Positions 1 to 11,890 of a DNA stretch of 64,000 nucleotides are shown one piece after another. Both the position numbers and the translations under genes were made by a program. Within the stretch, counting starts at the first letter, position 1. The number at the start of each line of letters is the position of its first letter. The stretch spans positions 137,406,951-137,470,950 of the forward strand of contig CM041292.1 of the NCBI GenBank assembly GCA_023052935.1. Direction: 5' to 3'. Origin of the DNA: Piezodorus guildinii (taxonomy: Eukaryota; Arthropoda; Insecta; Hemiptera; Pentatomidae). Below the pieces are notes generated by a model. That model searched no databases. It was not told where the DNA came from and saw nothing but the letters and a program-made list of their open reading frames with translations.

Positions 1-3000
1 AGGCAGTCATGGAGGAGGAGGCGGAGGTGGGGGCTGGAAGAGTGGGGGAGGTGGAGGAGGAAGCAGTGGTGGATGGTCCAGTGGTGGAGGCGGCAGCGGT
101 GGTGGATGGTCCAGTGGTGGAGGTGGCAGCGGTGGTGGATGGTCCAGTGGTGGAGGTGGAAGCGGTGGGTGGAAAAGTGGAGGTGGTGGAGGAGGAGGCG
201 GCGGATGGAAGAGTGGAGGAGGTGGAGGACATGGAGGCGGGGAGGAGGTGGAGGATGGCCAAGTGGAGGTGGTGGAGGCAACAGCGGATGGTCCAATGGA
301 GGAGGAGGAGGTGGTGGTGGATGGTCCAGCGGCGGCAAAGGTGGTGGCGGAGGAGGAAGCAGTGGTGGATGGTCCAGTGGGGGAGGCGGAAGCGGTGGAT
401 GGAAAAGCGGCGGCAGTGGAGGAAGCGGCGGCGGATGGAAGAGCGGAGGTGGGGGAGGTGGAGGAGGATGGCCAAGTGGAGGTGGTGGAGGCAGTAGTGG
501 ATGGTCCAATGGAGGAGGAGGCGGTGGATGGTCCAGCAGCGGCGGTAGTGGTGGTGGAGGAGGTACGGAAATACTTTATATTATTGACATGAAGCGTAAT
601 TATTACAAAAAATTATAAGTACACTTTTATTTTTCATAACCCGTGTATGAAATTTATATATGAAAAATAATTAGTTGCGAACGTGAAAATTTTCTATTTC
701 GAGTTTTCGTCTAAATACATATATTTTATATATAACCATGTCCCGCAAATAGGTGTGTGTGTGTGTGTGTGAGTGTGGTAAGTCTTGCTTGAAAACGGTA
801 AGTTGTAAAAGCTGAAATTTCATATTTCAAAAGCTTATATGCCTAAAATATTACTGCAAAGTTTTCAACAAATCCGGAGAACCAGAAGAGCTACTTTATA
901 CCATACATTTTCCACCTTTTTACGATTTTCTCATAAACAGCTCTAACGATTTGGATTAAAATCATTATATCGACGTAAAATTTAATGGGTATTAATATCA
1001 TATAGGCTTAATTCTGATTAAAATAATATAACCATATATAATGTATATAACCTTTGAAATGCTAAAGATTTAAGAAAAAATATTATCTTATATATACATT
1101 TTTAAAAAGGTAATAATAGGTGATGAAAATAAGATAAAATTAATTTATTCCTTCCAAGTAGGTTCTGTTCTCACCAAAATATTACGTTTTTGTTTTTTTT
1201 GTCTTTTGTCAGTTTACCTTTAAAACGAGGTTGAGTAATATTCTGGAGGATGTATTCTTGTTGAGTAGTTTAAGGGAGGCGAAACAGTTCCAACTGAATC
1301 TGTAGATAGTTATAATTTCCAAATCATGACTACTTAATTAAATAAGTGAAAGTAAAATACACCTCGGCCAGTATCTATGCGAATTTAATGTTTTTTACTT
1401 CCACTCACCTATCTATGAAATAATAAGTAAGGAAAATTATTGTGATCGTGAAAATTTTCAAATTCCAGGTTTCTCTTATACAACACGATTATTAGTCCAA
1501 AAGACCAACTCTCGCAAAAAGGTCTGAGAGTGTATATGTGTGTGTGTAGTTGACACAGCAACTGTTTCGGCCAACCAAAAGTTCCACTTTATACTATGAA
1601 TTTTGCATCTTTTGATGATTTTCTCAAAATCGGCTTGAACGATTTTGATTTATGCTGCTAAATCGACGTAACATCTACAGCTTTCAAATCATGTAGCTTT
1701 CATTCTAATTGAAATATACAAACAGTTCCTGTTTTAAATTAAATGCCGAAATTTTAAATTTATTTCTTCTATAGTCCTTTTAATTTTTTCATCGAGAAAC
1801 GTGAGCGTATTCTCTCAGCAGGCCAAGGGCCTACACGGCCTGTTTCGCCACATAAAACAAAAAAATAGTCCCGTTAATTTTGTATATTTGAAAAAATGAA
1901 ACATAGCATTTTATCAGCATTGATAAAAAATGACTAAATATTTATGTTGAACGAAGTAGATAAAAAAAAATAATGGAAAAAAGAGCAAATGTATTTATTT
2001 ATTTATTTTTTTTTGGACATAATAATAGTAATATCGATGTAAAATATACCGTTGGATAGATGCTATCTTTTATAATAAATTATAAAACTTAATTCAGTAA
2101 GATGAAAAAGGCATAAACTTAAGTTATTATGTTAGATAATAATTTCTATTGTTGCATTATTCACTTGATTTTTTTTCAATTCTAACTTTGTTTTAAAGTT
2201 CGTAAATCGATTTAAACAACAGGAATAAGTGAAAGTAGAATGTTGTGCGACCCAATATTTTTCTTTAATTAATTCTTTTTGTTTATAATTTTTATTTCTT
2301 TTGATTATAAAAAACACAAACCAACACGTATTTGTAAAGTTTGTTTAGATATATCACTGAAATTTCATTTATTCTTTTCAGCCCTTAAGCCACATTGAGT
2401 ATTACTTTTTTTTTATCCCACATTTTCCTCACAGACAGAGTTTTAAACTGCACATCTACAAACCGCTTAGGGTCTTGGATTCAGTACATATTGAGACTAG
2501 TTCACAGCCAACGGCCGTGTAAGAAGGTATCTAGGCCTTGATCACGCTGAGCCGTCAGGTTTTTCTTCCAATATTTGGGTACCCACTGTCTATAGAGTAT
2601 GGCTGGGTGTACCCGAGGATGGTCTCCATACCCCAGGGTCGCTGAATTAACAAAATAAATGATCCTGTCTTTGTCGTGGTACGAACAGTTACTTGTGTTT
2701 TATCCACAAGACCAGACTACCAACATTTGATATATAAAAATTCATAGATTTGTTCATGAGGTTATAACTTAACAAACGATTAAATTAAATTATTACAACT
2801 CAAACATTTATGTGATTACTTATTTGCATTTCATTCTCTGTTTCTGAGTAATGATTCTTGTATAACTTTTTCATATCAGTGAAATGGCCCAGCAGTTAAA
2901 AATCATCATATTGGTTTTTTTCAGTGACAGTGTCTGGGTATCGTTTCTTCCTCTGATTTATGTCCTAGTGAAACCCTTCCATCTGCTCTTTTCTCCTAAA

Positions 3001-3335
3001 ACATTATCTGAATTTTTATTGAAAGTCAAGATATTTCTATAAGAAACAGACTAGTAAACCTCATCAGACAACCAAGAATATTGAACCAATTGTATGTGGG
3101 GTTAATTGGTATTTGATTGACCACAATGGTTCTCTATTGCGTAAAAAAATAAACCAATATAATATTATTTAAAAAATTTTCATGACTGTAAAACTTTTTT
3201 TTTTCAATAACATAAATAATCTATTAGTGCCTAATTATTTAATTGCAATTTTTGAATTATTAATAATTTAAGAAAACCTGTAATTAATGAACACTATGGA
3301 TTAATCGGTAATGAATTTTAGGTGGCTGGTATTAA
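1..3335 (+). CDS. Gly/Trp-rich secreted protein, copy A (3' part only)
   Basis: The window opens inside the large glycine-rich exon, which runs to 562 and stops at a GGAG|GTACGG donor. The reading is (G)n-W-K/S-S repeats in frame 2 up to about 238, then in frame 1 to 562. A G run at 239-242 is one base shorter than the matching run in copy B, so as written the frame breaks there. The last exon is proposed at 3322-3335 after TTTTAG. Joined in phase 1 it codes G-G-W-Y-stop, the same design as copies B to E. AATAAA follows at 3478-3483. The 2.76-kb final intron is far longer than in the other copies (95-580 bases) and contains repeats and a SINE. Signal peptide, promoter and hydrophobic core lie outside the window. 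Probably an extracellular structural protein; function not shown by the sequence. The exon 4 assignment rests on the family pattern and is the less certain part. Confidence 0.72.
680..1060. repeat. Dispersed repeat family R1a, copy in intron of gene A
   Basis: This stretch resembles 1390-1800, 34815-35515 and 46905-47210. Shared blocks are a GTCCCGCAAA stretch followed by a (TG)n run (here 750-775), an AACCAGAAGAGC block, and TTTTTACGATTTTCTC followed by GCTCTAACGATTT. It carries no ORF. It is probably a non-autonomous element or part of one. Confidence 0.6.
1390..1800. repeat. Dispersed repeat family R1a, second copy in intron of gene A
   Basis: It begins with a block like CTCACCTATCTATGAAAT and then has CTCGCAAAAAGGTC, a short TG run and TTTTGATGATTTTCTCAAAA, matching the copies at 680-1060 and 34815-35515. 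It lies in the same orientation as the first copy. Confidence 0.55.
2440..2705 (-). mobile_element. SINE body fragment
   Basis: It shares the body of the tRNA-headed SINE seen complete at 54140-54425. Shared blocks are AGCCAACGGCCGTG, GATCACGCTGAGCCGTCAGG, TTTGGGTACCCACT, GGTCTCCATACCCCAGG and the AATAAATGAT block. The tRNA-like head is missing or unrecognisable here. It sits in the last intron of gene A. Confidence 0.6.
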
Positions 3336-3489
3336 GTCAATGATGATATCGTGAGAATGAAGGAAAACAAGAGGCAAATTATGAATCTTCAATGGCTCTT
3401 TCTCGAGAAACGTAACAACAATGAACTGTAAATTTACTTCAGATGTTCAATCCTATATAAATATTGTAAATTGTACAAATAAATTTCTT

Positions 3490-4435
3490 TTTTGTAAAAT
3501 ATATTTTTTTTCTTCTAGAAAAAACTATTTCTTTTCAGTTTCATAATTTTACATATTTCACGTATTCCAGGCAAAACTACATTAACAGCCTTTCACAGTG
3601 TAGTGTCAGCTTTAAAGTATAAGTATATTCTCATAACCAGAATAAATAAATAAACCCATTTATTGCAAGAGAAAACAAAAATAACAGTAAATTTCTTAAT
3701 TGTTTATAATACAAATACATACATAAAACATATTAAACCACCCGTAGGCTTCCTCTAGTTGAGGGTGATGGTCTAACTTCCATGGAGACCAAACCTGCTG
3801 GGAAGTGATATCCTGATAACAAGTAAGATTTAATAATTATTAATGTTTCCTTACGTACTTCTTGGTTCAAAACTATTAGCATATATGTTTAAACAAGGCT
3901 ACTATTTCTTATTTGAAAAAATAATATGTTATGCAATGAACAAGCTTTCTACATCATATATTGTATAGAGCTTTACACTGCTTTTCTCCAAATTAGTTTT
4001 TAAGAAATTAACTTTTTTTAAATAAACTATAGTAAAGACTGAATTGTAACTAAGTCAACAATATGCACAAAGGTAACAATATTTCCGATATGTAGCTGGA
4101 TTTAATTTTTCAATGCAAAGTTATTTTTGCATAAAATTAATGATTCATTCTACTATCTTTCATAATAATGTAATGTTCGAAAACACAATATGAATGATTT
4201 AGATATGAGCCTTAACAAGTGTCAATATTACGCTCATAGTGTCTAGTATAACCTTAAGCAATACAGAAATTTCGTTTCGTAATAATCAACATTTCTTCAG
4301 TTCAAGACTTAAAATTCAATGTTAATTTAAATTGTAATAATCAAATCTAAATTTGATAGTTCTTCTTTTGTTGGAATAATATAACACAAAAAAAAAACGG
4401 CTGTTCTGGCGATCAATATTTTTTCTTTTATTGAC
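3490..4435. other. AT-rich spacer between A and B
   Basis: I see no coding pattern, RNA gene or recognisable element. A GC-richer patch at 3735-3830 may be a repeat remnant but matches nothing else in the window. The spacer continues at 4576-5095, also with nothing supported. Confidence 0.5.
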
Positions 4436-4496
4436 ATTCATTATAAAATGAACCAAGGAGGGAATTGGTCTGAAAGGTGGTCACAGAAATAAAAAA

Positions 4497-4572
4497 AATG
4501 AAATAGACCAAACCATGTATTGTTTTGTCAACGTTTTGGCCCATGTAGTAGGTCATCATCAGTGCTCCTACA
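4497..4572 (-). ncRNA. Hammerhead-ribozyme-like motif, Penelope type
   Basis: Read on the minus strand there is a CTGATGA core, then a short GACC...GGGC hairpin arm and a CAAAACGTTGAC arm. This is the order of the minimal hammerheads known from terminal repeats of Penelope-like elements. The second core (GAAA in active ribozymes) reads CAAAA, so it is probably inactive. No reverse transcriptase is attached. Identification is by motif order only. Confidence 0.4.
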
Positions 4573-5089
4573 GAAAAAGCAGCTTGAATTATTTTAATTT
4601 TGATCCTTCTTCATTCTCTAATCTTTTCTAAATAAGAATCCATTGTACTAATCCTAGCATATCGACACCTCAAGAGATGAGTAATAAATGTCCCATAATA
4701 TATATTTATTATGTCCATTATATATTATATTCAATTGAGAGGAATAATGAAAACAAACAAAAAAATTCATATGAACAATTGATTATATTGATTAACAATA
4801 TTACCATGCCATATATATTATATTCAAATATATTATATCTGATATATTCTTTCAAAAGGAGAAAATAACAAACATTAAAAAAAAATGAGTTAATTATTCA
4901 CAAATATTAAAACTAGAAGTGCAGTTGGCTGTTGATTATCTTTTTTTCAAACTAAAATATTTTACACTGTTACTCTGTATTTACTACGCTCTTACCCATT
5001 TCTTTCTTTTTTTTTATTTATTTTTTTTATAGCCAATAAGCTGAAAATATTCTTTTCTGTTCACATAACACACTCTTTTGTGGTTTAAG

Positions 5090-5175
5090 GAAAGAGAAGA
5101 AGCCCCCACCTCGTGTGAGGAGGTATATAGCACCGAACGCTGTCCCAAATAGCTCACTCACTCTTAGAAATGAAG
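5090..5175 (+). promoter_or_regulatory. Promoter and first exon of gene B
   Basis: A CCCCCACC box at 5103-5110 is followed 13 bases later by TATATAG (5124-5130). ATG lies 46 bases after the start of the TATA box. The same module (box, 11-17 bases, TATA, 46-49 bases, ATGAAG) precedes C, D, E and relic F, which makes it the strongest regulatory signal in the window. The exon ends in a GTAAGT donor at 5176. Confidence 0.75.
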
Positions 5176-6812
5176 GTAAGTGAATTTTTATTTTTCTAGG
5201 AGAGTAGTAAACAAAGTTTCTTTGACTTGATTGTGACGATTCTTCTTAGATTGGAGTAAGTTTTTTTTCCTAATGGGAATATGAACTCAGTTTTATAAAT
5301 TATGATTTTAAATGTAAACCTTACATGTTATTTTTACGCGACGAACCATGCGTATTTCATGACTTTTCTTTCCTTCTCCTCTACATTCATATTTGCTCCT
5401 TAAACTCCTTTCTTCACACTTCTGTCCATCTACTCTCTTCCTTTTATTTAATTATTCTTCACCACAGGGACCTTCTTTCTATTTACTACCTTTGGAAATC
5501 TCTCACCGTCCTGGCCCATCACATCTCAATGTAAAGCCCATTTCTTGCCCTCTTAGAAAGGTTTGTCTTTTGTAAGTTGTTTTACCAAACATCTCTTTCT
5601 ACTTAGGAATACTTCAAATGCTACGTTAAAAATTACAACCGTTATTTTATTTCGGTTTTATTTTGATTGGCCTGCTGATTTCAGCCCAGAACATGACTTC
5701 GAGGTAAGTTCATGTCATGTCAGTTTTATCAGATGTATTGTCTTATGATCGTCGGAGTCTTTCTTCGTATTGAATCGTGTGTCTTCTACAACTGAATATA
5801 ATAGTAGTGTTAATCAATATATAAATATGAATACATGTTTTCACTTTGTAACGATAACAATTTTTTTTATAGATAATTTTCACTGCACTGTGCGTCAGCA
5901 TTGTTTTACATGAGGCTTCATCCACAGGTATATTTGATGAATATTTTTTTGTTTTTAAGTATCTCTACCTAGATAAACATAAACTTTTTTATAGGTTTCG
6001 ATAGCATACTCGGTCTGCTAGGAGGTGGAAAAGGCGGAGGTGGTGGAGGAGGTTGTAAAGGTGGAGGAGGTGGAGGTGGAGGTGGAAAGGGAGGTGGAGG
6101 AAAACCAAAAGTTATCGTGATTAAGATCGATAAAGTCACCGTTGCTAAAGGAGGCGGAGGTCATGGAGGCGGTGGAGGAGGAGGACATGGAGGCGGGGGA
6201 GGAGGAGGAGGACATGGAGGCGGGGGAGGAGGTGGAGGATGGAAGAGTGGAGGCGGAGGAGGTGGCGGTGGTGGATGGTCCAATGGTGGAGGCGGAGGCG
6301 GAGGTGGATGGTCAGGTGGAGGAGGTGGAGGCAGTGGCGGAGGTGGATGGTCAGGTGGAGGAGGTGGAGGAAATGGCGGAGGTGGATGGTCTGGAGGTGG
6401 AGGAGGTGGAGGAAATGGCGGATGGTCGAATGGAGGAGGTGGAGGCGGTGGTGGATGGTCTGGGGGTGAGGAGGAAGCGGTGGATGGTCTGATGGCGGAG
6501 GAGGAGGTAACAAACATTAATTAAAATTTTTTTTTTTTCATTAGTAGAATAATCTATTTTAGTCAAAACATTATGAATATTAAACATCTTTGCTTAGTTA
6601 AATTTCCAAATGGTGAGGCGTGAGGCCTTTACAGCCAATATTTTATATTAAGTTATTCATAAAGACTATACTTTGAAGTGCAATATAAACGTAGGAACAG
6701 TTACCAAAATATTGAGTACAAACTAAAAGCCATATTTTATATTTTTTTTATCCATTACAAAACGCTGAAATTAATGTACTTTACAATCCATTTTTCAGGA
6801 GGCTATAAATAG
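5170..6812 (+). CDS. Gly/Trp-rich secreted protein, copy B
   Basis: Exons: 5170-5175 (Met-Lys), 5873-5927, 5995-6506 and 6799-6812. Exon 2 gives a hydrophobic stretch, IIFTALCVSIVLHEASST, so residues 1-20 form a signal peptide. Exon 3 starts GFDSILGLLGGGKGG and has a single Cys, then the hydrophobic core KPKVIVIKIDKVTVAKGG, then HGGG blocks and repeats ending WKS, WSN and WSG. Splice phases are 0, 1, 1. Near the end, at 6466-6470, one G is missing from the repeat pattern. As written, translation shifts to an acidic EEEAVDGLMAEEE tail and runs through exon 4 to a stop at 6856-6858. With the usual frame, exon 4 would code G-G-Y-K-stop (6810-6812). AATAAA is at 6907-6912. The product is likely exported and structural (cuticle, egg coat, silk or adhesive); this is inferred from composition and gene plan, and no named family is recognised. 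Confidence 0.85.
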
Positions 6813-6906
6813 ACTTAAGGAGAAGATGTTCTGCACGAGATTTGTGATGAAAATATAAATTGTACCTCATTATAAAATGTTAAGATTATTTGAAAATGTT
6901 CTTTTT

Positions 6907-6920
6907 AATAAATAAAATAA
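6907..6920 (+). terminator. Poly(A) signal of gene B
   Basis: Overlapping AATAAA hexamers lie about 95 bases after the normal-frame stop. Copies A, C, D and E have the same arrangement at 3478, 21976, 55742 and 62859. Confidence 0.7.
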
Positions 6921-6924
6921 ATCG

Positions 6925-9120
6925 AAAATCGTGTTTCATGTATTTATTACTGATGTGTTTAAAATAAAGTTATTTTTTTAATTACATGTCAGTTTTACTT
7001 CAGCTAGAATAGGCATGGGATACCATTTTTAGTCTGATTATGAAGATTTATCCAGCAGATCAATAAAATTAAAAACTATTTACTATATATTTGAGTCGAA
7101 AATAGATGTACTAATACGAGGTGCAATAACGTCCTGCTTAAATGTGTTTTTTTGTTATATTTAAAAAAAAAAACAATATAGCAGCTGTCTGAAGATTCAT
7201 AAAATAAAAAGATAAAATACCTCTGAATAAATATTAAAATTTTGATATAAAATGATAAGCAGTAACTGTTCTTTTTATTTTGTTTTATAAAGTTTCTGAT
7301 CTCGGGCTTGATTGGTGAACATTGGACGAGTCTGTGTAGGCAGAATTTGGTGGTATCGGCATCGAACCTTCGGGTTCGATAAGCCTATTATTATTATTAT
7401 TTATGAAGTTTAAAATTTGTTTTTATTTCTTTAAATATCAGTAAAACTACACTGGGCTAACGACCAATAGACCTAATCCTTATAATGTTTACATAAAATG
7501 ATTGTTTGTATATATGGATATAATAAACAAATAAAACATTATTATACTACCATATAATACCACTGGTTGTTCATAAAAGAAATTATATCACATTGATTGT
7601 TACAGATCAACCTTTGATATAGTAGCATTCATATATTTTCTTAAGAAGTATAAATATAAGAGGATGTGTGTTGTCTTTTTTTTCATTCATACTTATCTGA
7701 TCGGGAGCAGTTCAATATTGGATAACGTTATATTTAATTTATAAATAGTGATCAACAACTCAAAGATGTCGATGAATTAATAAAAAAAAACTCTAATATA
7801 GACATTTTTCTGCAGGGGATATGATTAAGATTACGGAGTTAAATATATTTTTTAATTTCCACTGTTTGGTGTTCTGATTGTTAACGGCATATAGTTGGAT
7901 TAAAATCAATACGTTATTAGTATTAAAACTTAGTAAAAAGAACAAATTAAAGTTGATATAAAAATAATAATTTGTAAACAGTAGCATAAAACAATAGATA
8001 TAAAGCTCTGAAAGAAATGGTGTTAAATAACGGGTTCATATTGACTCTTATGTTTTCATTTTATTGAAGCGGAGCTTCCTTTTCCCTGTTTGACCGCAAA
8101 CCACAGACCGTTAGTATCGATATAGAGTAAGGCACAAAACTGGAAACCTTGAGCGGGATTATTCACCTACAAATGTAGATTATGAAACATATATAGCTCT
8201 CAAATGTTAAGTAAGACCTACGGAAGAAAAAATACATAAATGAAAGTAGATATATTTAATACACACAAACCATGAAAAAGATTAATTTTACGGATTCGTT
8301 TGAGTTTAAGCACTTATATATTCACAGTGAATTATTCAGCCAAAAAGCGAAAATCCCTGATATCCATGAGTCCAGTGCGTATAAGCCTTTGTATTGTTTA
8401 GCAAAGAGATGCTTAGGTTAAAATCGTGTTCAAACACAAAACTGTTTTCAAATTTTTGATTACCCATTTGCACTTGAGAAACTCCCTACTTCTCGGAACA
8501 ATTAATTATCTTGCCATTGTCTTGATCGATTCCGGTACCCAGTATATGGATAGTAGTTGCTCTATCAATTGAATTAATAGAGCAACCTACATGATACATG
8601 ATAACAATATACAATCCGATTATGGTATATACTTTCATCACAAACGATTATCAGAATACGGCAGGGATTGTAATAAGGTTCCGGTATGCAACGAAAATGA
8701 AAGAAAAAGTAAGGTGTTAGGAGTTATATTGATATCTAAAGGGCTTCTTATGGGAGTAGAATAACTACTCTAATACAGAATAACTAATAATTAATGATAC
8801 AGTAAAAACAATCCAGGAATAGAAGAAATAATAAATTGCTAAGATTGAAGAAGTATATAGTTACGAAATAGTAATGAAATTGATCCTTATATGATTTAAT
8901 ATAAAAGGATTCATAGCCTCAGAAAATCTATAAAAAAAAAAAAAAAAATCTGCAAATAATGTGCGATAAATGATATCAAACTAAAATAAAAATGATATTT
9001 CATGTTATAATTTTTAGTCGGTCTATTATAGTAGACCTAATAAGTATTTTAAGAGCATAAAATATATTAAAATAAAACGTTTTATTCCATTAACATATTT
9101 CAAATAATAGAGTTATTGTT
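6925..9120. other. AT-rich spacer with a repeat tail
   Basis: No gene is supported. At 7290-7405 a GC-richer block ends in a small palindrome (CGAACCTTCGGGTTCG) followed by (ATT)n, which looks like the 3' tail of a LINE or SINE. The remainder is low-complexity AT-rich sequence. Confidence 0.45.
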
Positions 9121-9124
9121 GATC

Positions 9125-9262
9125 GTTGAGAATATATGATGGAGAAGTTGGTTAGGGGTGCGGTCACCAAGAAAACACACCAATAAGATAAACTTATGTT
9201 ATTCTGTGGCAACGTTTCTGCCAACATTGTGAGCCTTCATCTGATCCTTAGTCCTGACTAAG
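9125..9262 (-). repeat. Penelope-like terminal repeat with hammerhead-like motif
   Basis: On the minus strand CAGATGA is followed by AGGC, an ACAATGT loop, GGC and GAAACGTTGCC (9205-9250), matching hammerhead order including an intact GAAAC. The flank ATGATGGAGAAGTTGG also occurs at 33430 and, inverted, near 33590, tying these repeats into one family. No ORF is attached. Confidence 0.5.
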
Positions 9263-9893
9263 AAACACAAGATAAACAATACAATCAAAAGAAAAAATAA
9301 TAATAAGTTAATTGCTATTATAAGATAACCAAAATAAAATATTGTAGTTTGTTGTTATATTTTATTAATGTTATCTTATATCGTATTTAACTTATTATTT
9401 TTTTGTTCGTAATTATATTGGTTGTTATCTTATTTTTCTTATACCTAATAAATGTCCACAATATAAGGCGAAATATCGATACACAAAAAATAGGTTTATC
9501 TTATAAGTGTTTTTTTCTTGATAAACCTCTAAAACAACTTCTATATCATAACGTATTTGAAGTTTGCCATTTTATAAGGCTTATGAATTAAATTTCATAC
9601 CTATTACGTGGAAGACACAGCCATCCCTTAAGATGTGTTCTTTAGCCGCTTATTATGTATTTGCGGTATCTCACGGAATCATCTACAAGGCAACAGCATT
9701 AATGAGTGTAATAGATCCAAATTAACAACTTTGTTCGATATAACAAGAGCCATAAATCCTTTTGTTTTTTATTCCCTTGGTAAGTGAAAACTTCTTTGAG
9801 CGCGTTATGCGATTTTTGGCAGAAGGAAAATTTTCATTTCGTGTGACGGTTTCTCGTGCGGTAGAGAGGAAAGATGAAGAAGAAGAAGAGTAA

Positions 9894-9898
9894 TATAT

Positions 9899-9950
<52 letters not shown>
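9894..9950. repeat. (TA)n microsatellite
   Basis: An almost pure TA dinucleotide tract with one phase break. It separates a GAAGAAGAAGAAG run from a LINE fragment that starts near 9960. Confidence 0.9.
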
Positions 9951-9955
<5 letters not shown>

Positions 9956-9959
9956 ATGT

Positions 9960-10025
9960 TTATAGTATTTTGCTTCAAGGTCCCCTGAGACACCCATATA
10001 CACCATTCAGCAGTAGTCGAAGTGG
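9960..10025 (-). mobile_element. CR1/L2-like LINE fragment
   Basis: The minus strand matches the segment at 16680-16735 of the + strand LINE (DYC..VYGGVSGDLE, here VYMGVSGDLEAK). It is cut by the TA tract on one side and abuts a Jockey-like element on the other. Confidence 0.6.
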
Positions 10026-10029
10026 TAAA

Positions 10030-11890
10030 ATATTAAGGAACACCCCAGGATCCTACAGGTTTCAAGTGGAAGGAAGTGGCAAAGGTGATTTAGGTGTTTT
10101 TTAGGTTATTTTGTTTCGGTGTTATATGAAATTTACAACTGTATAAAATATAACAAGTAAATATTAATGATAAAACACATGAAATAAACATGAAGAGAAA
10201 CTGCCCATTGGCAAAAATCTTAAGTAGTGAGTCTAAACAAGAAGGTCTCGAGGCCATATTATTTTTAGAGCCTCGAAGGATTATCAGGAATTGAAGAGGG
10301 CGAGGTTTGAAATAATGGATTAGTGGGAGTGGATCATGGAAGGAGTGATACCTGGTACGGGCCAAATCAGCAACATATAGAACATTAATGTCACTGTGGA
10401 TGATTTTATTTGTGACAAAGTAAGGAGCGTTGGAGATTTAAGTATAATATTTTTGGATTGTTAAGATTGGATACGTGAAGAGTTTGATGGTTTAGTAGTG
10501 CCCCAAAGCTCAACTTAGTGGGTCCAGATAGGCCTTATGATTGTCATGTAAATGAGTCTTTTGTTGTAAAGTGAAAGGTTAGAGCGTCTGTCTAGTAATT
10601 GTTGGATTAGCCGAAAACTTCGAGCAGTTTCTTGTCTTTTCAGTCTTGTATGCGAATTCCGGTTAAGGCGTTTGGCGAGCAGGGTAAGTAGCGGATCTGC
10701 TAAATCGGGATAAGCGGAATATCATTAAAGGACACTGTAGGGCAGGATCCCATAGGTTTTCGACGAAGGGTAAAGGTAATTTATCAGGATTTATTGGAAT
10801 TGATTTTAATTTTCCAATTCTGACACCATACCTCAAGGTCTCTGATGTAGGATTGGAGAATTGCGAGGCAATTGTAGGATCGTTATTACCTGATAACGCG
10901 CAAGTGTCATCGGCATAGGTAGAAAGGAATGGGTTGGGGTGTCAGCTGATTAGACTGTGTAAAGAATGGGCCTAGGATACTGCCTTGAGGAACCTCAGCA
11001 GACTGGATTAAAAGAGATTAATAGGAACGATTGTGGTTAATTTTTAAGTATCTGTCAGAAAGGTACGACTGGATGATTAGGAAATATGTAGGAGAAGGAA
11101 GGAGTTTACGAGTTCGTAATCCAGTCCTGGGTGCCAGACTCGTTCAAAGGCATGTTCTACGTCGAGAAAGGCTCCCGTGCAGACAATCCGCGCTCCAATA
11201 CAGACGGAGCAACATCCACCCACGGTGCTGGGTGTAGGAGGGAGGAGTTCGGAATCCAAACTAGTTGTCTAGGATTATGATATACGATTCTAGGATAGGG
11301 TATAGTCATTTAAGGAAGAGCCTTTCTAGGATTCTACCGATAATGGGTAAAAGAGATAAAGGACGTTAGGAAGAAGGGAGCTCCAGTGCCTTTTTGGCTT
11401 TGGAGATCATTTTAACAATAGCTAATTTCCAGGATTGAATAAAATATGTAGTGCGGAATTAAAAATATAGGGGAGGAATAGGATGGATTTTCTAGGAAGT
11501 TGCTTAAGGATTCGAACAGTGATCAGATCGTGTCCAGGAGCTTTCAGAGGAGCTGTCAGAAGGTAATTTGTGGATTAAGTTCAAAATTTCTGAAGGATGA
11601 AATGTTTTAGGAGGAAGGACTAACTGGAGTGGAATACGAATTCAAGGCGATAATGATCTCAGGATGTAAGTTTTAAGAAGATGCTGAGCAAAATTTTGGG
11701 ATTACTCTTCATCAGATCTGGTCCAGGGTTGAGATTCATTAGGAAGAGGATGGTAAAAATCTTTGAAGTTTAGTAGTTTCTTAGTAGTTTAAATTTTGAT
11801 TTCTTGTTTTTGATATTAGTTGGTTAGTCTGTTCGGTATAATATGTTTTGTCTCCTGGATATCTAGTCCTAAGCCACTTAGATCTTGCCT
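10030..11890 (-). mobile_element. Jockey-like LINE, 5'-truncated and frame-broken
   Basis: Minus-strand translation in pieces gives reverse-transcriptase blocks in the expected order: RPLSLLPIIGRILERLF, FGFR, VPQGSILGPFF, the downstream QNWKIKINSNKS region, and a C-terminal tail resembling the one at 57770-57950. The 3' UTR ends in a TACAGTTGTAAATTTC block also seen at the end of the copies at 52070 and 58060. Many stops and frameshifts make it non-functional. Confidence 0.75.

Noticed and set aside
1..560. Minisatellite or CRISPR-like array in the G-rich tracts
   Set aside because: Units vary in length and sequence at the third codon position but keep the Gly-Trp reading, and flank splice sites; this is protein-coding repetition. 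No spacer pattern.
9..592. Val/Glu/Ala/Asp-rich and Arg/Trp-rich + strand frames over the glycine-rich exons
   Set aside because: Shifted readings of the same GGN-TGG repeats; only the Gly/Trp frame fits the splice phases. The shifted stretches in B, C and D are kept only as consequences of the indels.
5325..5748. Short frames inside intron 1 of gene B as an alternative exon
   Set aside because: Pyrimidine-rich random frames without signal, motif or match in the other copies.
6145..6517. Long minus-strand Pro/His/Leu-rich and Ser/Thr-rich frames across the glycine-rich exons (also near 21153-21830, 54681-55010, 62021-62463)
   Set aside because: They are shadows of GG-rich codons read backwards; the + strand has signal peptide, splice sites, promoter and poly(A) signals, the minus strand has none.
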